This document shows positions 26,246 through 34,959 of a stretch of 64,000 bases of DNA, piece after piece. Within the stretch, counting starts at the first letter, position 1; each line of letters opens with the position of its first letter. A model generated the notes under the pieces. It searched no databases. It had not been told where the DNA came from and saw nothing but the letters and a program-made list of their open reading frames with translations. Source of the DNA: Desulfotignum sp. (GTDB taxonomy: Bacteria; Desulfobacterota; Desulfobacteria; Desulfobacterales; Desulfobacteraceae); contig JAABSO010000001.1 in assembly GCA_011390335.1 (NCBI GenBank), positions 124,001 to 188,000 of the forward strand, written 5' to 3'. The position numbers and the translations under genes were made by a program.

Positions 26246-27493
26246 ATGGACAAACCGCTTCATTTTGAAACCAGGGCCATTCATGAAGGGATCAAAGACC
26301 ATGACTGGGAAGGGGCCACCCTGCCTCCCATCTTCCAGTCCGCGGCCCATTTTCATGACACGGCAGACAATCTGAGTCAGACCTTTGCCGGAGAACTGCC
26401 TGACCATATCTACATGCGCCTGACCAACCCCACCAACCGGTTCCTGGAGGAAAAACTGGCCTCCCTGGAATCAGGCCGGGCCGCCGTGGTCACTGCTTCG
26501 GGCATGGCAGCCATCAGCAATGCCTGCATGACGTTGCTGCGGTCCGGGGATGAATTTGTGGCATCCTCCTCTCTGTTCATGTCCACCTATGCGCTGTTCA
26601 CCAATATATTCAAAAAATACGGCATCACGGTGCGTCTGGCAGATCCGCTGGATATGGATGACATTGCCGCAAACATCACAGACAAAACCCGGTTTGTTTA
26701 CATGGAAACCATTACCAATCCGGGCATGGAAATCCCTGATCTTAAAAAAATCGCTGCGCTTGCCCACGAAAAAGGCGTGCCGCTGATGGTGGACAACACC
26801 CTGGCATCCCCCTGGCTGTGCCGGCCCATTGAACTGGGGGCTGATATTGTACTGCATTCCACCACCAAATATTTTTCCGGCCATGGCGGGGCCTTGGGCG
26901 GGGTGGTGGTGGATGCCGGAACATTCAACTGGGACACGGAGCAATTTGCCGATTTTGCACCGTTTGTCGCCCAGAAGGGGAACCTGGCATTTTTACACCG
27001 CATGTTCAAAGAGCACCATGTCAATTTCGGTACCACGGCAGCCCCGTTTCATTCGTTTTTAACCGTCCTGGGCCTGTCCACCATGGGGGTGCGCATGGAA
27101 CGGCACATGGAAAATGCTGTGCAGACGGCCCGGTTTCTGCAGGAGCATCCCAAAGTAAATTGGGTGAATTTTATCGGATTTTCCGATCACTCCTGCCATG
27201 AGATGGCAAAAAAACAGTTTGGCGGCAAAGGGTTCGGCACCATGCTAACCTTTGGCCTGGCAGACCAGGATGCCTGTTTCCGGCTGGTGGACAACCTGTC
27301 CATGATCCTGAACCTGGCCAACCTGGGGGACTGTAAGACCCTGATTATCCACCCCTATTCATCCCAGTATGTGTCCTTTCCCCAAGATCTGAAAGACCGT
27401 TTGGCCGATCCCTGTCTGCTGCGGTTTTCGGTGGGGATCGAGCACATCGAGGATATATGCGGTGATCTGTCTGCTGCCCTTGAAAAGGTGTGA
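26246..27493 (+). CDS. metY: O-acetylhomoserine sulfhydrylase-type PLP enzyme
   Basis: Makes homocysteine from O-acetylhomoserine and sulfide, a fitting route for a sulfide-producing organism. The 415-residue protein is a Cys/Met metabolism PLP enzyme: EGATLPPIFQSAAH at the N-terminus, YMRLTNPTNRFLEEKLASLE, VTASGMAAIS, METITNPGMEIPD with the cofactor aspartate in VDNTLASP, and the PLP lysine in HSTTKYFSGHG (about residue 208). ATG 26246 is preferred because GAGG lies five bases before it; the reading frame is open further upstream but without a family match. metX follows after 2 bases, which supports this role over cystathionine gamma-synthase. Confidence 0.87.
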   Translation: MDKPLHFETRAIHEGIKDHDWEGATLPPIFQSAAHFHDTADNLSQTFAGELPDHIYMRLTNPTNRFLEEKLASLESGRAAVVTASGMAAISNACMTLLRSGDEFVASSSLFMSTYALFTNIFKKYGITVRLADPLDMDDIAANITDKTRFVYMETITNPGMEIPDLKKIAALAHEKGVPLMVDNTLASPWLCRPIELGADIVLHSTTKYFSGHGGALGGVVVDAGTFNWDTEQFADFAPFVAQKGNLAFLHRMFKEHHVNFGTTAAPFHSFLTVLGLSTMGVRMERHMENAVQTARFLQEHPKVNWVNFIGFSDHSCHEMAKKQFGGKGFGTMLTFGLADQDACFRLVDNLSMILNLANLGDCKTLIIHPYSSQYVSFPQDLKDRLADPCLLRFSVGIEHIEDICGDLSAALEKV

Positions 27494-27495
27494 CC

Positions 27496-28671
27496 ATGAG
27501 TGAGTATGTGGGCCATGACCAGAACGGTGCCTCCGTGGGCCTGGTGGAAAAACAGTTTTTCACCTTTGCCGGACCCAAAAATCCGTTTTCCCTGGAAAGC
27601 GGCGCGTCGATAAACCCTGTCACCATTGCCTATGAAACCTGCGGCACTTTGAACCAAGATAAATCCAACGCCGTTTTCGTGCTCCATGCCCTGTCCGGCG
27701 ACTCCCACGTGGCCGGCTACTACAAGACAGATGATGCCAAGCCCGGGTGGTGGGATATCATGGTGGGACCGGGCAAAGGCATTGACACGGACAAATATTT
27801 TGTCATCTGTTCCAATATCCTGGGCTCCTGCATGGGCTCCACCGGACCGGCATCCGTCAACCCGGCCACCAAAAGAGAATACGGCACCGATTTTCCCATG
27901 ATCACCATCGGTGATATGGTCCGGGCCCAGAAAGCCCTGGTGGACCATCTGGGCATCAAGCGCCTGCTGGCGGTGGTGGGGGGATCGGTGGGCGGCATGC
28001 AGGTACTGGAATGGTGCGTACGGTACCCGGACATGGTGGCAGCGGCAGTGCCCCTGGCCTCCACCTGCCGCCATTCCGCCCTGGCCATTGCCTTTAACGA
28101 GGTGGCCCGGCAATCCATCATGGCAGATCCCAACTGGTGCAGCGGCCATTACTACGGCAGAACCAAACCGGGCATGGGACTGGCCATCGCCCGGATGATC
28201 GGGCATATCACCTATCTGTCAGATGAATCCATGCGTATGAAATTCGGCCGCCGCCTCCAGAACAAAAGTGCGTTAAGCTTTGGATTCGGGGCTGAATTCC
28301 AGGTGGAATCCTATCTCCAGTACCAGGGCAACAAATTTATCGAACGGTTCGATGCCAACTCGTTTCTTTTCATCACCAAGGCGGCCGACTATTTCGACCT
28401 GGCCCGGGAACACGGTAAAGGATCTCTGGTAAAGGCCTTCTCCAAATGCTCGGCCAGATTTCTGGTGGTATCCTATACCTCGGACTGGCTGTATCCCACC
28501 TATCAGTCCAGAGAGATGGTCACGGCCATGAAAAAGAACAACCTGGATGTCAGTTTCTGTGAAATCAAGGCCCAATGGGGCCATGACGCTTTTCTGCTGC
28601 CCAATGAAAAACTGGACCATCTGATGAAAGGATTTTTAAACCGTGTGGCCCATGAATCCACTCCGATATGA
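27496..28671 (+). CDS. metX: Homoserine O-acetyltransferase
   Basis: Transfers the acetyl group of acetyl-CoA to homoserine, giving the substrate for MetY. The 391-residue alpha/beta-hydrolase has the nucleophile elbow VVGGSVGGMQ, the catalytic aspartate in YTSDWLYP and the histidine in WGHDAFLL, plus the family segments SGDSHVAG and GSCMGSTGPAS. AAGGTG lies five bases before ATG 27496. The metW gene begins inside its last 20 bases. Acetyl rather than succinyl donor use is the family default and is not shown by the sequence itself. Confidence 0.9.
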   Translation: MSEYVGHDQNGASVGLVEKQFFTFAGPKNPFSLESGASINPVTIAYETCGTLNQDKSNAVFVLHALSGDSHVAGYYKTDDAKPGWWDIMVGPGKGIDTDKYFVICSNILGSCMGSTGPASVNPATKREYGTDFPMITIGDMVRAQKALVDHLGIKRLLAVVGGSVGGMQVLEWCVRYPDMVAAAVPLASTCRHSALAIAFNEVARQSIMADPNWCSGHYYGRTKPGMGLAIARMIGHITYLSDESMRMKFGRRLQNKSALSFGFGAEFQVESYLQYQGNKFIERFDANSFLFITKAADYFDLAREHGKGSLVKAFSKCSARFLVVSYTSDWLYPTYQSREMVTAMKKNNLDVSFCEIKAQWGHDAFLLPNEKLDHLMKGFLNRVAHESTPI

Positions 28672-29260
28672 TCTGCAGATCATCGCCTCCTGGATCACTC
28701 CGGGTGCCCGGGTCCTGGAACTCGGCTGCGGAGAAGGGGATTTGCTGCGCTGGCTCAAGCAGAACCGGCAGGTGCTGGAACGGGGCATTGAAATCAAAGA
28801 GACAAAGGTGGTCAAATGTATTGAAAAAGGCATTTCCGTGCTCCAGGGAGATATCAACACGGAAATCATGGATTATCCGGACAATGCTTTTGATTTTGCC
28901 ATCTGCTCCCAGACCCTTCAGCAGGTGTATGATCCGGTATTTTTGATTCAGTCCATGCTCCGGGTAGCCGGCAGATGCGTGGTGAGCTTTCCCAATTTCG
29001 GTCATTACAGGATCCGGTCCCAGCTGATGTTCTCCGGATGCGCCCCGGTCTCCAGAGAACTGCCCCATGAATGGTACGACACCCCCAATATCCGGGTGCT
29101 CAGTCTCAGGGATTTTGAAAATTTCGCCCGGCAGGCCGGGTTCAAATTATTGAAAAAAGCGGCCATCAACACCAAAAACCATCAGATGGAAGGAAAAATC
29201 GTCACATTTTTGCCCAATCTGTTTGCCACTTATGGTATCTTTTTGATCGGGCACCCGTGA
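28652..29260 (+). CDS. metW: Methionine biosynthesis protein MetW
   Basis: A 202-residue class I methyltransferase-fold protein that accompanies MetX in many proteobacteria and is thought to support homoserine acetylation; a methyl-transfer reaction has not been established. The SAM-site motif is VLELGCGEGDLL (about residues 18-29), followed by DFAICSQTLQQVYDP. The segments FPNFGHYRIR and HEWYDTPNIR are typical of MetW. ATG 28652 overlaps metX by 20 bases and has no strong ribosome site, so translation is probably coupled. Confidence 0.87.
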   Translation: MNPLRYDLQIIASWITPGARVLELGCGEGDLLRWLKQNRQVLERGIEIKETKVVKCIEKGISVLQGDINTEIMDYPDNAFDFAICSQTLQQVYDPVFLIQSMLRVAGRCVVSFPNFGHYRIRSQLMFSGCAPVSRELPHEWYDTPNIRVLSLRDFENFARQAGFKLLKKAAINTKNHQMEGKIVTFLPNLFATYGIFLIGHP

Positions 29261-29314
29261 TATTCCCGACAATGATATGAAAACCCATCTTAAACCCTTG
29301 ACAAGGAGAGTGCC

Positions 29315-30094
29315 ATGGCATTTCAAGACATTCTGGTGACATCACAGAAAGACCACGTGGCAACCATCACATTGCACCGGCCCAAACAGATGAACACCTT
29401 CAGCACCCGCATGGCACAGGAACTGAACCAGGCCCTGCTGGATCTGGATGCAGACCCCGGGGTGCGGGTGATCCTGCTCAAAGGGGCCGGCAAGGCGTTC
29501 TGCGCCGGCATCGATGTGAATGAACTGGCCGGAAAGACTCCCATGGAATACCAGGCGTGGATCGAGACCATGGAGCTGCCCCTGGTGACCATCTCAAAAC
29601 TTAAAAAACCGGTGATAGCCCAGGTGCAAGGGGTGGCGGTTGCCAACGGCATGGGGCTGGCCGCCGCCGCCGATCTGGTCATTGCCGCTGACAACGTGCG
29701 CATGGGCCTAACCGCCATCAATGTTGGGCTTAACTGTGTGGGCCCGGTGATTCCGGTATCCCGGTGCGTGGGCCGGAAAAAGGCCCTGGAACTGCTGCTC
29801 TACGGAGACCTGATCAAGGCCCCGGAAGCCCTGTCTTTAGGCCTGGTGAACAAACTGGTCCCCAAGGACGACCTGGAGGATCTGGCCCTGACCTGGGCGG
29901 CCGAGCTGGCCAAAAAAAGCCCGGTGGCGGTGCGCATTGCCAAAACCGCGTTCTACCGTTCCGAAGACCTGCACTACGAGGCCCGGTTCGCCTATATGAA
30001 CGAGGCATTTGCCCGGCTGTGCTCCACAGAAGATGCCAAAGAAGGGGTGAGCGCATTTTTTGAAAAACGCCCCCCCCAATGGCAGGAAAAATAA
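29315..30094 (+). CDS. Enoyl-CoA hydratase/isomerase family protein
   Basis: A 259-residue crotonase-family protein. The oxyanion-hole segments are GKAFCAGIDVNEL and QGVAVANGMGLAAAADLVIA. The region where hydratases carry their second catalytic glutamate reads INVGLNCVGP, with no acidic residue at the expected place, so simple hydratase activity is doubtful and another CoA-thioester reaction is possible. AAGGAGAG precedes the ATG. It follows metW by 54 bases, but its function fits fatty-acid breakdown rather than methionine synthesis. Confidence 0.82.
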   Translation: MAFQDILVTSQKDHVATITLHRPKQMNTFSTRMAQELNQALLDLDADPGVRVILLKGAGKAFCAGIDVNELAGKTPMEYQAWIETMELPLVTISKLKKPVIAQVQGVAVANGMGLAAAADLVIAADNVRMGLTAINVGLNCVGPVIPVSRCVGRKKALELLLYGDLIKAPEALSLGLVNKLVPKDDLEDLALTWAAELAKKSPVAVRIAKTAFYRSEDLHYEARFAYMNEAFARLCSTEDAKEGVSAFFEKRPPQWQEK

Positions 30095-30102
30095 AAAACC
30101 AG

Positions 30103-30129
30103 GCCCATCAGTGGGCTGCTGATTTTTTT
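30103..30129 (+). terminator. Possible rho-independent terminator
   Basis: GCCCA (30103-30107) pairs with TGGGC (30112-30116) around a four-base loop, and seven T occur at 30123-30129. The stem is short and the T run begins six bases later, so this is a moderate candidate. It lies just after the enoyl-CoA hydratase-like gene. Confidence 0.4.
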
Positions 30130-30239
30130 ACCACAAAGGACGCGAAGAACACAAAAAAGTATTGGATGTGTTTAACGCTCTAATCCAGTGATCGGATGTG
30201 TTCTGAAGGTTCATGGTGAAACAGGAAAGGAACTTGAAA

Positions 30240-31316
30240 ATGGGATCAAGCGATTCGTTCAATAAATCTTCATGCGCTTCGCAATGCGACACGGCTGCGG
30301 CAGACACACCCAACTGGCATCCCGGCACCCTGCTGGAGATGTCCGGGTATTACTGGAAGACCTGTACCCTCCATGCGGCCGTGAAACTGGATATCTTCAC
30401 CATCATCGGCAAAGATACCCTGACAGCCCGGGAGATGACCCAAAAAACAGGGTGGGATGCCCGGGGCCTCACCATGCTCCTGGATGCCCTGACCGCCATG
30501 TCCCTGTTGACCAAAACACTTTCCGGTTATGCCAACACACAGGCGTCCGCCGACTTTCTGTCAAAAGATTCCGAGCGTTACATCGGGTATATGATTCAGC
30601 ATCACCATCACCTGGCCGATTCCTGGGTCCGCATGGACCAGGCAGTGACCATGGGCGGCCCCATCCGGGAACGGTCCTCCGTGTCATCCGAAGAATGGCG
30701 GGAAGCTTTTCTGATGGGCATGTTCAACAATGCCATGGCCACGGCACCGGCTGTGGCCCAATCTATGGACCTGTCCGGGTGCAGACGTCTGCTGGACATG
30801 GGGGGCGGCCCAGGCACCTATGCCATCCATTTCTGCCTTGCCAATCCTGATCTCACGGCAGTGGTGTTTGATCTGCCCACCACCCGGCCCTTTGCCGAAA
30901 AAACCATCCAGCGGTTCGGCCTGTCGGACCGGATCCATTTTGCCGCCGGCGATTACACCACATATGACATCATGTTGACCCAGGAATTTGACGCAGCCTG
31001 GCTTTCCCATGTCCTTCACGGAGAAGGACCGGACAAGGCCGCCGAAATTGTGGCCCATGCCGCAGAAGCGCTTGTGCCCGGCGGGCAGCTGCTCATCCAT
31101 GACTTCATCCTGGACGATACCCGGGACCGGCCCGAGTTTGCGGCCCTGTTTTCGTTGAACATGCTGCTGGGCACCGAATCAGGACAGTCCTACAGTGAAT
31201 CGGAAATCCGAAAAATGATGACCGCCGCCGGCCTGACAGATATCATCCGCCTGGATTACACCGGCCCCACCGAATCCGGTATTCTCAAGGGCATTATAGA
31301 TGGGGTCAGAAGTTAA
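30240..31316 (+). CDS. SAM-dependent O-methyltransferase-like protein (hydroxyneurosporene/acetylserotonin type)
   Basis: A 358-residue protein with an N-terminal winged-helix dimerisation region (about residues 30-110: LHAAVKLDIFTII, LTAREMTQKTGWDARGLTMLLDAL) and a C-terminal methyltransferase domain with LLDMGGGPGTYAIHF as SAM motif I. HVLHGEGPDKAAEIV and VPGGQLLIHDFILDD follow in the places typical of the Methyltransf_2 family. The substrate is unknown and there is no biosynthetic cluster around it. AAAGGAA lies seven bases before ATG 30240; an upstream ATG at 30213 lacks such a site. Confidence 0.8.
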   Translation: MGSSDSFNKSSCASQCDTAAADTPNWHPGTLLEMSGYYWKTCTLHAAVKLDIFTIIGKDTLTAREMTQKTGWDARGLTMLLDALTAMSLLTKTLSGYANTQASADFLSKDSERYIGYMIQHHHHLADSWVRMDQAVTMGGPIRERSSVSSEEWREAFLMGMFNNAMATAPAVAQSMDLSGCRRLLDMGGGPGTYAIHFCLANPDLTAVVFDLPTTRPFAEKTIQRFGLSDRIHFAAGDYTTYDIMLTQEFDAAWLSHVLHGEGPDKAAEIVAHAAEALVPGGQLLIHDFILDDTRDRPEFAALFSLNMLLGTESGQSYSESEIRKMMTAAGLTDIIRLDYTGPTESGILKGIIDGVRS

Positions 31317-31344
31317 TTTTTTTACCTTTTTTTGTACCGGTCTG

Positions 31345-31584
31345 CTAAAAAGCATGCACTTGCAGGAGCCGAGAGCTCCCATCAAGGGCATCCCTGGAAT
31401 ATTTGTACCAAATTCGCTGTTCAGCCTGGATGAGGTCAATGTTTGGCTCCGTCCGGCAAAAGACCCGTTCATTGAGCAGCTGCTGCCCTTTCTGGACAGC
31501 CCCGAGGAGTGCGGCAAGCTGGTCGAAGCCTGCGTGGTCGGCCTGTTTGGCCTGATACATCGCTTCATCCGCTTCACGGGTCAT
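31345..31584 (-). CDS. 79-residue ORF coupled to the response regulator; possible GGDEF-tail remnant
   Basis: This small frame starts with an ATG whose first bases overlap the stop codon of the response regulator gene (ATGA), the same junction used elsewhere in this operon. Its first residues, READEAMYQAKQADHAGF, look like the C-terminal end of a GGDEF domain (the usual pattern is ADxALYxAK), but the catalytic part is missing. The remainder matches nothing I recognise. It may be a decayed fragment that was once fused to the receiver protein, or a real small protein. Confidence 0.35.
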   Translation of the reverse strand: MTREADEAMYQAKQADHAGFDQLAALLGAVQKGQQLLNERVFCRTEPNIDLIQAEQRIWYKYSRDALDGSSRLLQVHAF

Positions 31585-32191
31585 AAAGGTTCAAGTCCGG
31601 GTAATGCTTTTGGGCACATTCCCGGCAAATGCTGTGGCTGAACTCCGTGTCCGTGTTTTCCCGGATATAGGCATCAAGCTCACTCCAGTACCCTTTGTCA
31701 TCACGAATTTTTTTACAGTGCATGCAGATGGGCAACAGAGCGCTCAGCTGCTTGATTTTTGCCAGGGCCTGCCTGAGTTCTTCGATCACCTGGTCCCGCT
31801 CCCGCTCCGCATTCAGAATCCGCACCATGGAATTGATCCGGGCTATCAGTTCCCGGTTGGATATAGGCCGGGCAATATAGCCGTCCGCACCGGCATCCAG
31901 CCCGTCGGCCTGCTGGTCCGAGGCGGTTCTCATCCCGGAAGTCAAAATGACATATCCACCGTCGATCATCGGGTCCGACTTGATCTGCCGGCAAAGTTCC
32001 GTTCCCATGATATCCGGCAGTACCACATCCAGAAGGATGATATCCGGTTTTTGCTCTCTGGCAATCTGTATGGCCGCCTCCCCTGTGGATGCTTCCATTA
32101 CTGTGTATCCAGCTTTTTTGACCAGCCGGGTGGTGGCAAACAACACATCCGGGTCATCATCCACAATCATTATTTTTATCTGTTGAGTCAT
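31574..32191 (-). CDS. Response regulator with receiver domain and cysteine-rich C-terminal tail
   Basis: A 205-residue protein. The receiver domain (residues 4-120) has D11-D12-D13, phosphoacceptor D55 in IILLDVVLP and the conserved threonine in VILTSGM, but the usual lysine before proline is arginine (YIARPIS). A coiled segment leads to a tail, LLPICMHCKKIRDDKGYW and FSHSICRECAQKHYPD, with two CxxC pairs that could bind zinc. This tail recurs on signalling proteins of sulfur- and metal-reducing deltaproteobacteria and has no known role. There is no DNA-binding domain. It follows the histidine kinase gene by 7 bases. Confidence 0.82.
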   Translation of the reverse strand: MTQQIKIMIVDDDPDVLFATTRLVKKAGYTVMEASTGEAAIQIAREQKPDIILLDVVLPDIMGTELCRQIKSDPMIDGGYVILTSGMRTASDQQADGLDAGADGYIARPISNRELIARINSMVRILNAERERDQVIEELRQALAKIKQLSALLPICMHCKKIRDDKGYWSELDAYIRENTDTEFSHSICRECAQKHYPDLNLYDP

Positions 32192-32198
32192 GGCTGGT

Positions 32199-33332
32199 TT
32201 ATTCCGTTGGTGTTTCAAATTGTTTGATAACCGGCAGCTTCACCGTTATGGTGGTACCGCGGTCCGGTGCGCTTTCCACATGCAGCGTACCGTTGTGGGC
32301 TGTGATAATCTTGTGGGTGATCAGCAAGCCGAGACCGGTGCTCTTTTCTCCGGCGGTTTTTTTCGTCCGGGTTCTGCCGAACGGGGTGAACAGTTTTTCC
32401 ATGTCCTGCCGGGACATTCCCGGTCCGTTGTCTTCCACCGAAAATATTAGATGGTCCTGCCGGCAGAAAAGCCGAACACGGACCGTGTCTCCCTCCCTGC
32501 TGTAATCAATGGCGTTGCAAACCAGGTTGGTGACAGCCTGTTCGATTTTGGCGGCATCGATGACGGCCGGCCCGGGACACGCGCCCATATCCACCTCGAG
32601 CATAACCCCCTTTTTTTGGGCTTGCAGCCGGTTGATCTCCAGGCTTTGGGACAGGACTTTTGGCATATCCGCAGGCTGCAGATCCAGGTCAAACCGCCTG
32701 GCTTCAATGGCACTGACATCCAGAAAATCATCCACCAGGTTTTTCATGAACAAAGATCGGTTGTGGATGGTGGACAAAAAATTTTGATGTTCTGTGTCCA
32801 GGTCCCGGGCCGCCTCATCCAGCAGGAATTCACTATAGGTGAGAATCAGTCCGATGGGTTTTCGCAGATCATGGGCCGCCATGCCCAGAAACTGATTTTT
32901 TTCCTGGTTCAACCGGGCCAGCTCGGCATTTTGTTTGTGAAGCCGGCGGGTCAGGTTGTTGAGTTCCTGGTTCAACGACAGCAGCTGTTTTTGCATGTGC
33001 GCCATTTCACGGGCATCGAGCCGGCCGAAACCCAGGGTCCGATTTTGTATTTGCTCAAAATAGAAATCATAACTCTGGGGCAGTCCGGCTGCCGTTTTAA
33101 TGTTGAGAAGATGGGGCCCACCCGGTGCCTTGACCATGTCCGCTATATTGAATGTGCCGGTAAAATCCACCACCAGGTCTGAAAATGCGGTGTCATTTTC
33201 CCGGCAGCCGGTGAGAGATCGAGCTGATTCATTGGCCTCAAGAATACGGCCGTCACCGGACAGCACAAAAAGCAGATCCTGTGATTGTCGGGTGACATAG
33301 CTGTATGCGGCCTGTTCTCTGGTCTCTTTCAT
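32199..33332 (-). CDS. PAS-domain sensor histidine kinase (soluble)
   Basis: A 377-residue kinase with no membrane helix. An N-terminal PAS-like domain (SQDLLFVLSGDGRILEANES) is followed by a coiled segment with LNQELNNLTRRL, the HisKA helix carrying the phospho-histidine in FLGMAAHDLRKPIGL, and a HATPase domain with the N box NLVCNAIDYSREGD, VEDNGPGMS and STGLGLLITHKI. Its start overlaps the stop of the diguanylate cyclase gene (ATGA). Domain order and the helper coil match that neighbour, so both probably take the same input. The next gene encodes its likely response regulator. Confidence 0.88.
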   Translation of the reverse strand: MKETREQAAYSYVTRQSQDLLFVLSGDGRILEANESARSLTGCRENDTAFSDLVVDFTGTFNIADMVKAPGGPHLLNIKTAAGLPQSYDFYFEQIQNRTLGFGRLDAREMAHMQKQLLSLNQELNNLTRRLHKQNAELARLNQEKNQFLGMAAHDLRKPIGLILTYSEFLLDEAARDLDTEHQNFLSTIHNRSLFMKNLVDDFLDVSAIEARRFDLDLQPADMPKVLSQSLEINRLQAQKKGVMLEVDMGACPGPAVIDAAKIEQAVTNLVCNAIDYSREGDTVRVRLFCRQDHLIFSVEDNGPGMSRQDMEKLFTPFGRTRTKKTAGEKSTGLGLLITHKIITAHNGTLHVESAPDRGTTITVKLPVIKQFETPTE

Positions 33333-34318
33333 GGTTGTCTTTGACTATCGGACAAATGGTCTGATGGATGCGCATCGCTGCCGGTTGCCGTCACTGTCCG
33401 GTTCCGGCCCGATGTTTTGGCCCGGTACAAGGCCATGTCCGCCCGTTTGATCAATCCGGCGCTGTCTTCATCCGGCAGCAGCTGGCTGACCCCGAAACTG
33501 GCGAAAATGGGATGACCGTTCTGCAGCAGGTTTTTTTGGGGCAGGGCCAGCCGGATCCGTTCTGCATAGGCATGGGCTTCACAGATGTCTGTCAGGGGCA
33601 GCAGGATAATAAACTCCTCTCCGCCGAAACGGGCCACCAGATCTTCGGTGCGGGTGCTGGTTTTCATCAGACAGGCAAATCCCTGAAGCACCCGGTCACC
33701 GGCATCATGGCCATAGGTGTCGTTGATGGTTTTGAACTTGTCAATATCGGTCATAATCAAGGAGAGGGGGCGGGATTTCCGGACCGCCAGGGAAATCATC
33801 TGGCCTATCCGTTCGGAGAGATAGGCCCGGTTGGCCAGACCAGTCAAGTGATCGGTGCGGGAAAGTGCCAGGATTTTTTCATTAGCCCGGGCCAGTTCCC
33901 GGTTTTTCCTGTTCAGCTCCCTTGTCAGGTTGTTCAGCTCCTGATTAACTGCCAGCAGCTCACTGCTCAAAGATTCGATTTCATCCAGATCCAGATGTCC
34001 GAAGACCAGGATCTGATCCCTGAATGAATAAAACAGGCAGTGATAGGTCTGAGCATTCCCGGATTGTATGTCAAAATCCAGCAGATGAACGGTATCGGAA
34101 CAGGCGGTGACATGGTCCAGGCCAAAGGTGTGATGAAAATCGATGAGGATCTCCTGAAACGGTTTCCCCGCTGTATCCGAGCCCAGCAGCCGGGACCCGA
34201 ACCGGTTGACCTGCCGGATGATGCCCTGTCGATCCAAAACCATAAACAGCACGGTTGCCTGGTGGAAAAGATAATGAAGAACCGGCTGCCGTTCGGTATC
34301 CCACATCTTTTTTTTCAT
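33329..34318 (-). CDS. PAS-GGDEF diguanylate cyclase (soluble)
   Basis: A 329-residue protein that should make cyclic di-GMP. A PAS-like domain (residues about 12-110) is joined by a coil with NQELNNLTREL to a GGDEF domain: SRTDHLTGLANRAYL, the substrate-site GGEEF in ARFGGEEFIILLPL, and the ending ADMALYRAKTSGRN. The product-inhibition I-site RTED lies five residues before GGEEF, in the canonical place, so feedback control is expected. Its start overlaps the stop of the cobalamin-binding protein gene (ATGA), which suggests that the cobalamin protein controls it. Confidence 0.9.
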   Translation of the reverse strand: MKKKMWDTERQPVLHYLFHQATVLFMVLDRQGIIRQVNRFGSRLLGSDTAGKPFQEILIDFHHTFGLDHVTACSDTVHLLDFDIQSGNAQTYHCLFYSFRDQILVFGHLDLDEIESLSSELLAVNQELNNLTRELNRKNRELARANEKILALSRTDHLTGLANRAYLSERIGQMISLAVRKSRPLSLIMTDIDKFKTINDTYGHDAGDRVLQGFACLMKTSTRTEDLVARFGGEEFIILLPLTDICEAHAYAERIRLALPQKNLLQNGHPIFASFGVSQLLPDEDSAGLIKRADMALYRAKTSGRNRTVTATGSDAHPSDHLSDSQRQP

Positions 34319-34959
34319 GCCGCAATCAGCGGGGTGAGCCGGTCAAGGGACGGGACATAAGCCGTTCCCGAATATTGTTTGGTGATCTCAGTGCCACCCC
34401 AGTTGAAAGCCTGTCCCCCCACAAAGATGTCCAGATGCTGGAAATTTCCCCTGATGGCCGCTAACCCGGCTTTCAGTGCCGGCATGTTGAAATAGACGCT
34501 CACAGACAACCCCACCAGATCAGGTTTTTCTTCCTGGATATGGGACAGCATCTGGTCCACCGGGGTGTTGGCCCCCAGAAACTGGCTGTCCCAGCCGTTG
34601 AGTTCAAAGATGTCTGCCACCATTTTGCCGCCCACCTGGTGAAATTCGTTGGCCGCACAGGAGATCACCACTTTTCTATCATTCCCGGAATCGGAGACTG
34701 CTCTTTCGAACAGCCGGGGATAGACCAGGTTCAACAATCCTTCGGTGATGGCGGTCACCAGGTGTTCCTTGGCCACCGAGATCCTGTTGAATTCCCATAA
34801 CCGGCCCACCTCGTACAGACTTTTTTGAAACAGGTCGGCATACAGGGTCTTGATCTCGATGTCCCGGCCCAGCAACTGCTGCACGATGCGGGCACATTCC
34901 CGGCGGTTTCCGTCTAAAAGCAGGGTCAGGTAGTTCTGGTACAGCGCCTCGGTGATCAT
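34315..34959 (-). CDS. Stand-alone cobalamin-binding sensor protein with Wx9EH motif (CarH/LitR-type B12 domain)
   Basis: A 214-residue protein made of a helical cap and a B12-binding Rossmann domain. The cap contains W55, then nine residues, then E65-H66 (GRLWEFNRISVAKEHL). This Wx9EH motif marks the cobalamin domains of CarH-type light sensors, where the tryptophan packs on the adenosyl group. The Rossmann domain has E105-F-H107-Q-V-G110, the E/DxHxxG motif whose histidine ligates cobalt, and later GLSVSVYFN and FVGGQAF. No methyltransferase, mutase or DNA-binding domain is attached. ATG 34959 overlaps the upstream stop (ATGA). A sensory role with the following GGDEF and kinase genes is inferred. 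Confidence 0.83.
   Translation of the reverse strand: MITEALYQNYLTLLLDGNRRECARIVQQLLGRDIEIKTLYADLFQKSLYEVGRLWEFNRISVAKEHLVTAITEGLLNLVYPRLFERAVSDSGNDRKVVISCAANEFHQVGGKMVADIFELNGWDSQFLGANTPVDQMLSHIQEEKPDLVGLSVSVYFNMPALKAGLAAIRGNFQHLDIFVGGQAFNWGGTEITKQYSGTAYVPSLDRLTPLIAA

Noticed and set aside
31584-31600. GGTTCAAGTCC, a tRNA T-loop-like string
   Set aside because: It lies inside the response regulator coding sequence and has no matching acceptor, D or anticodon arms around it.
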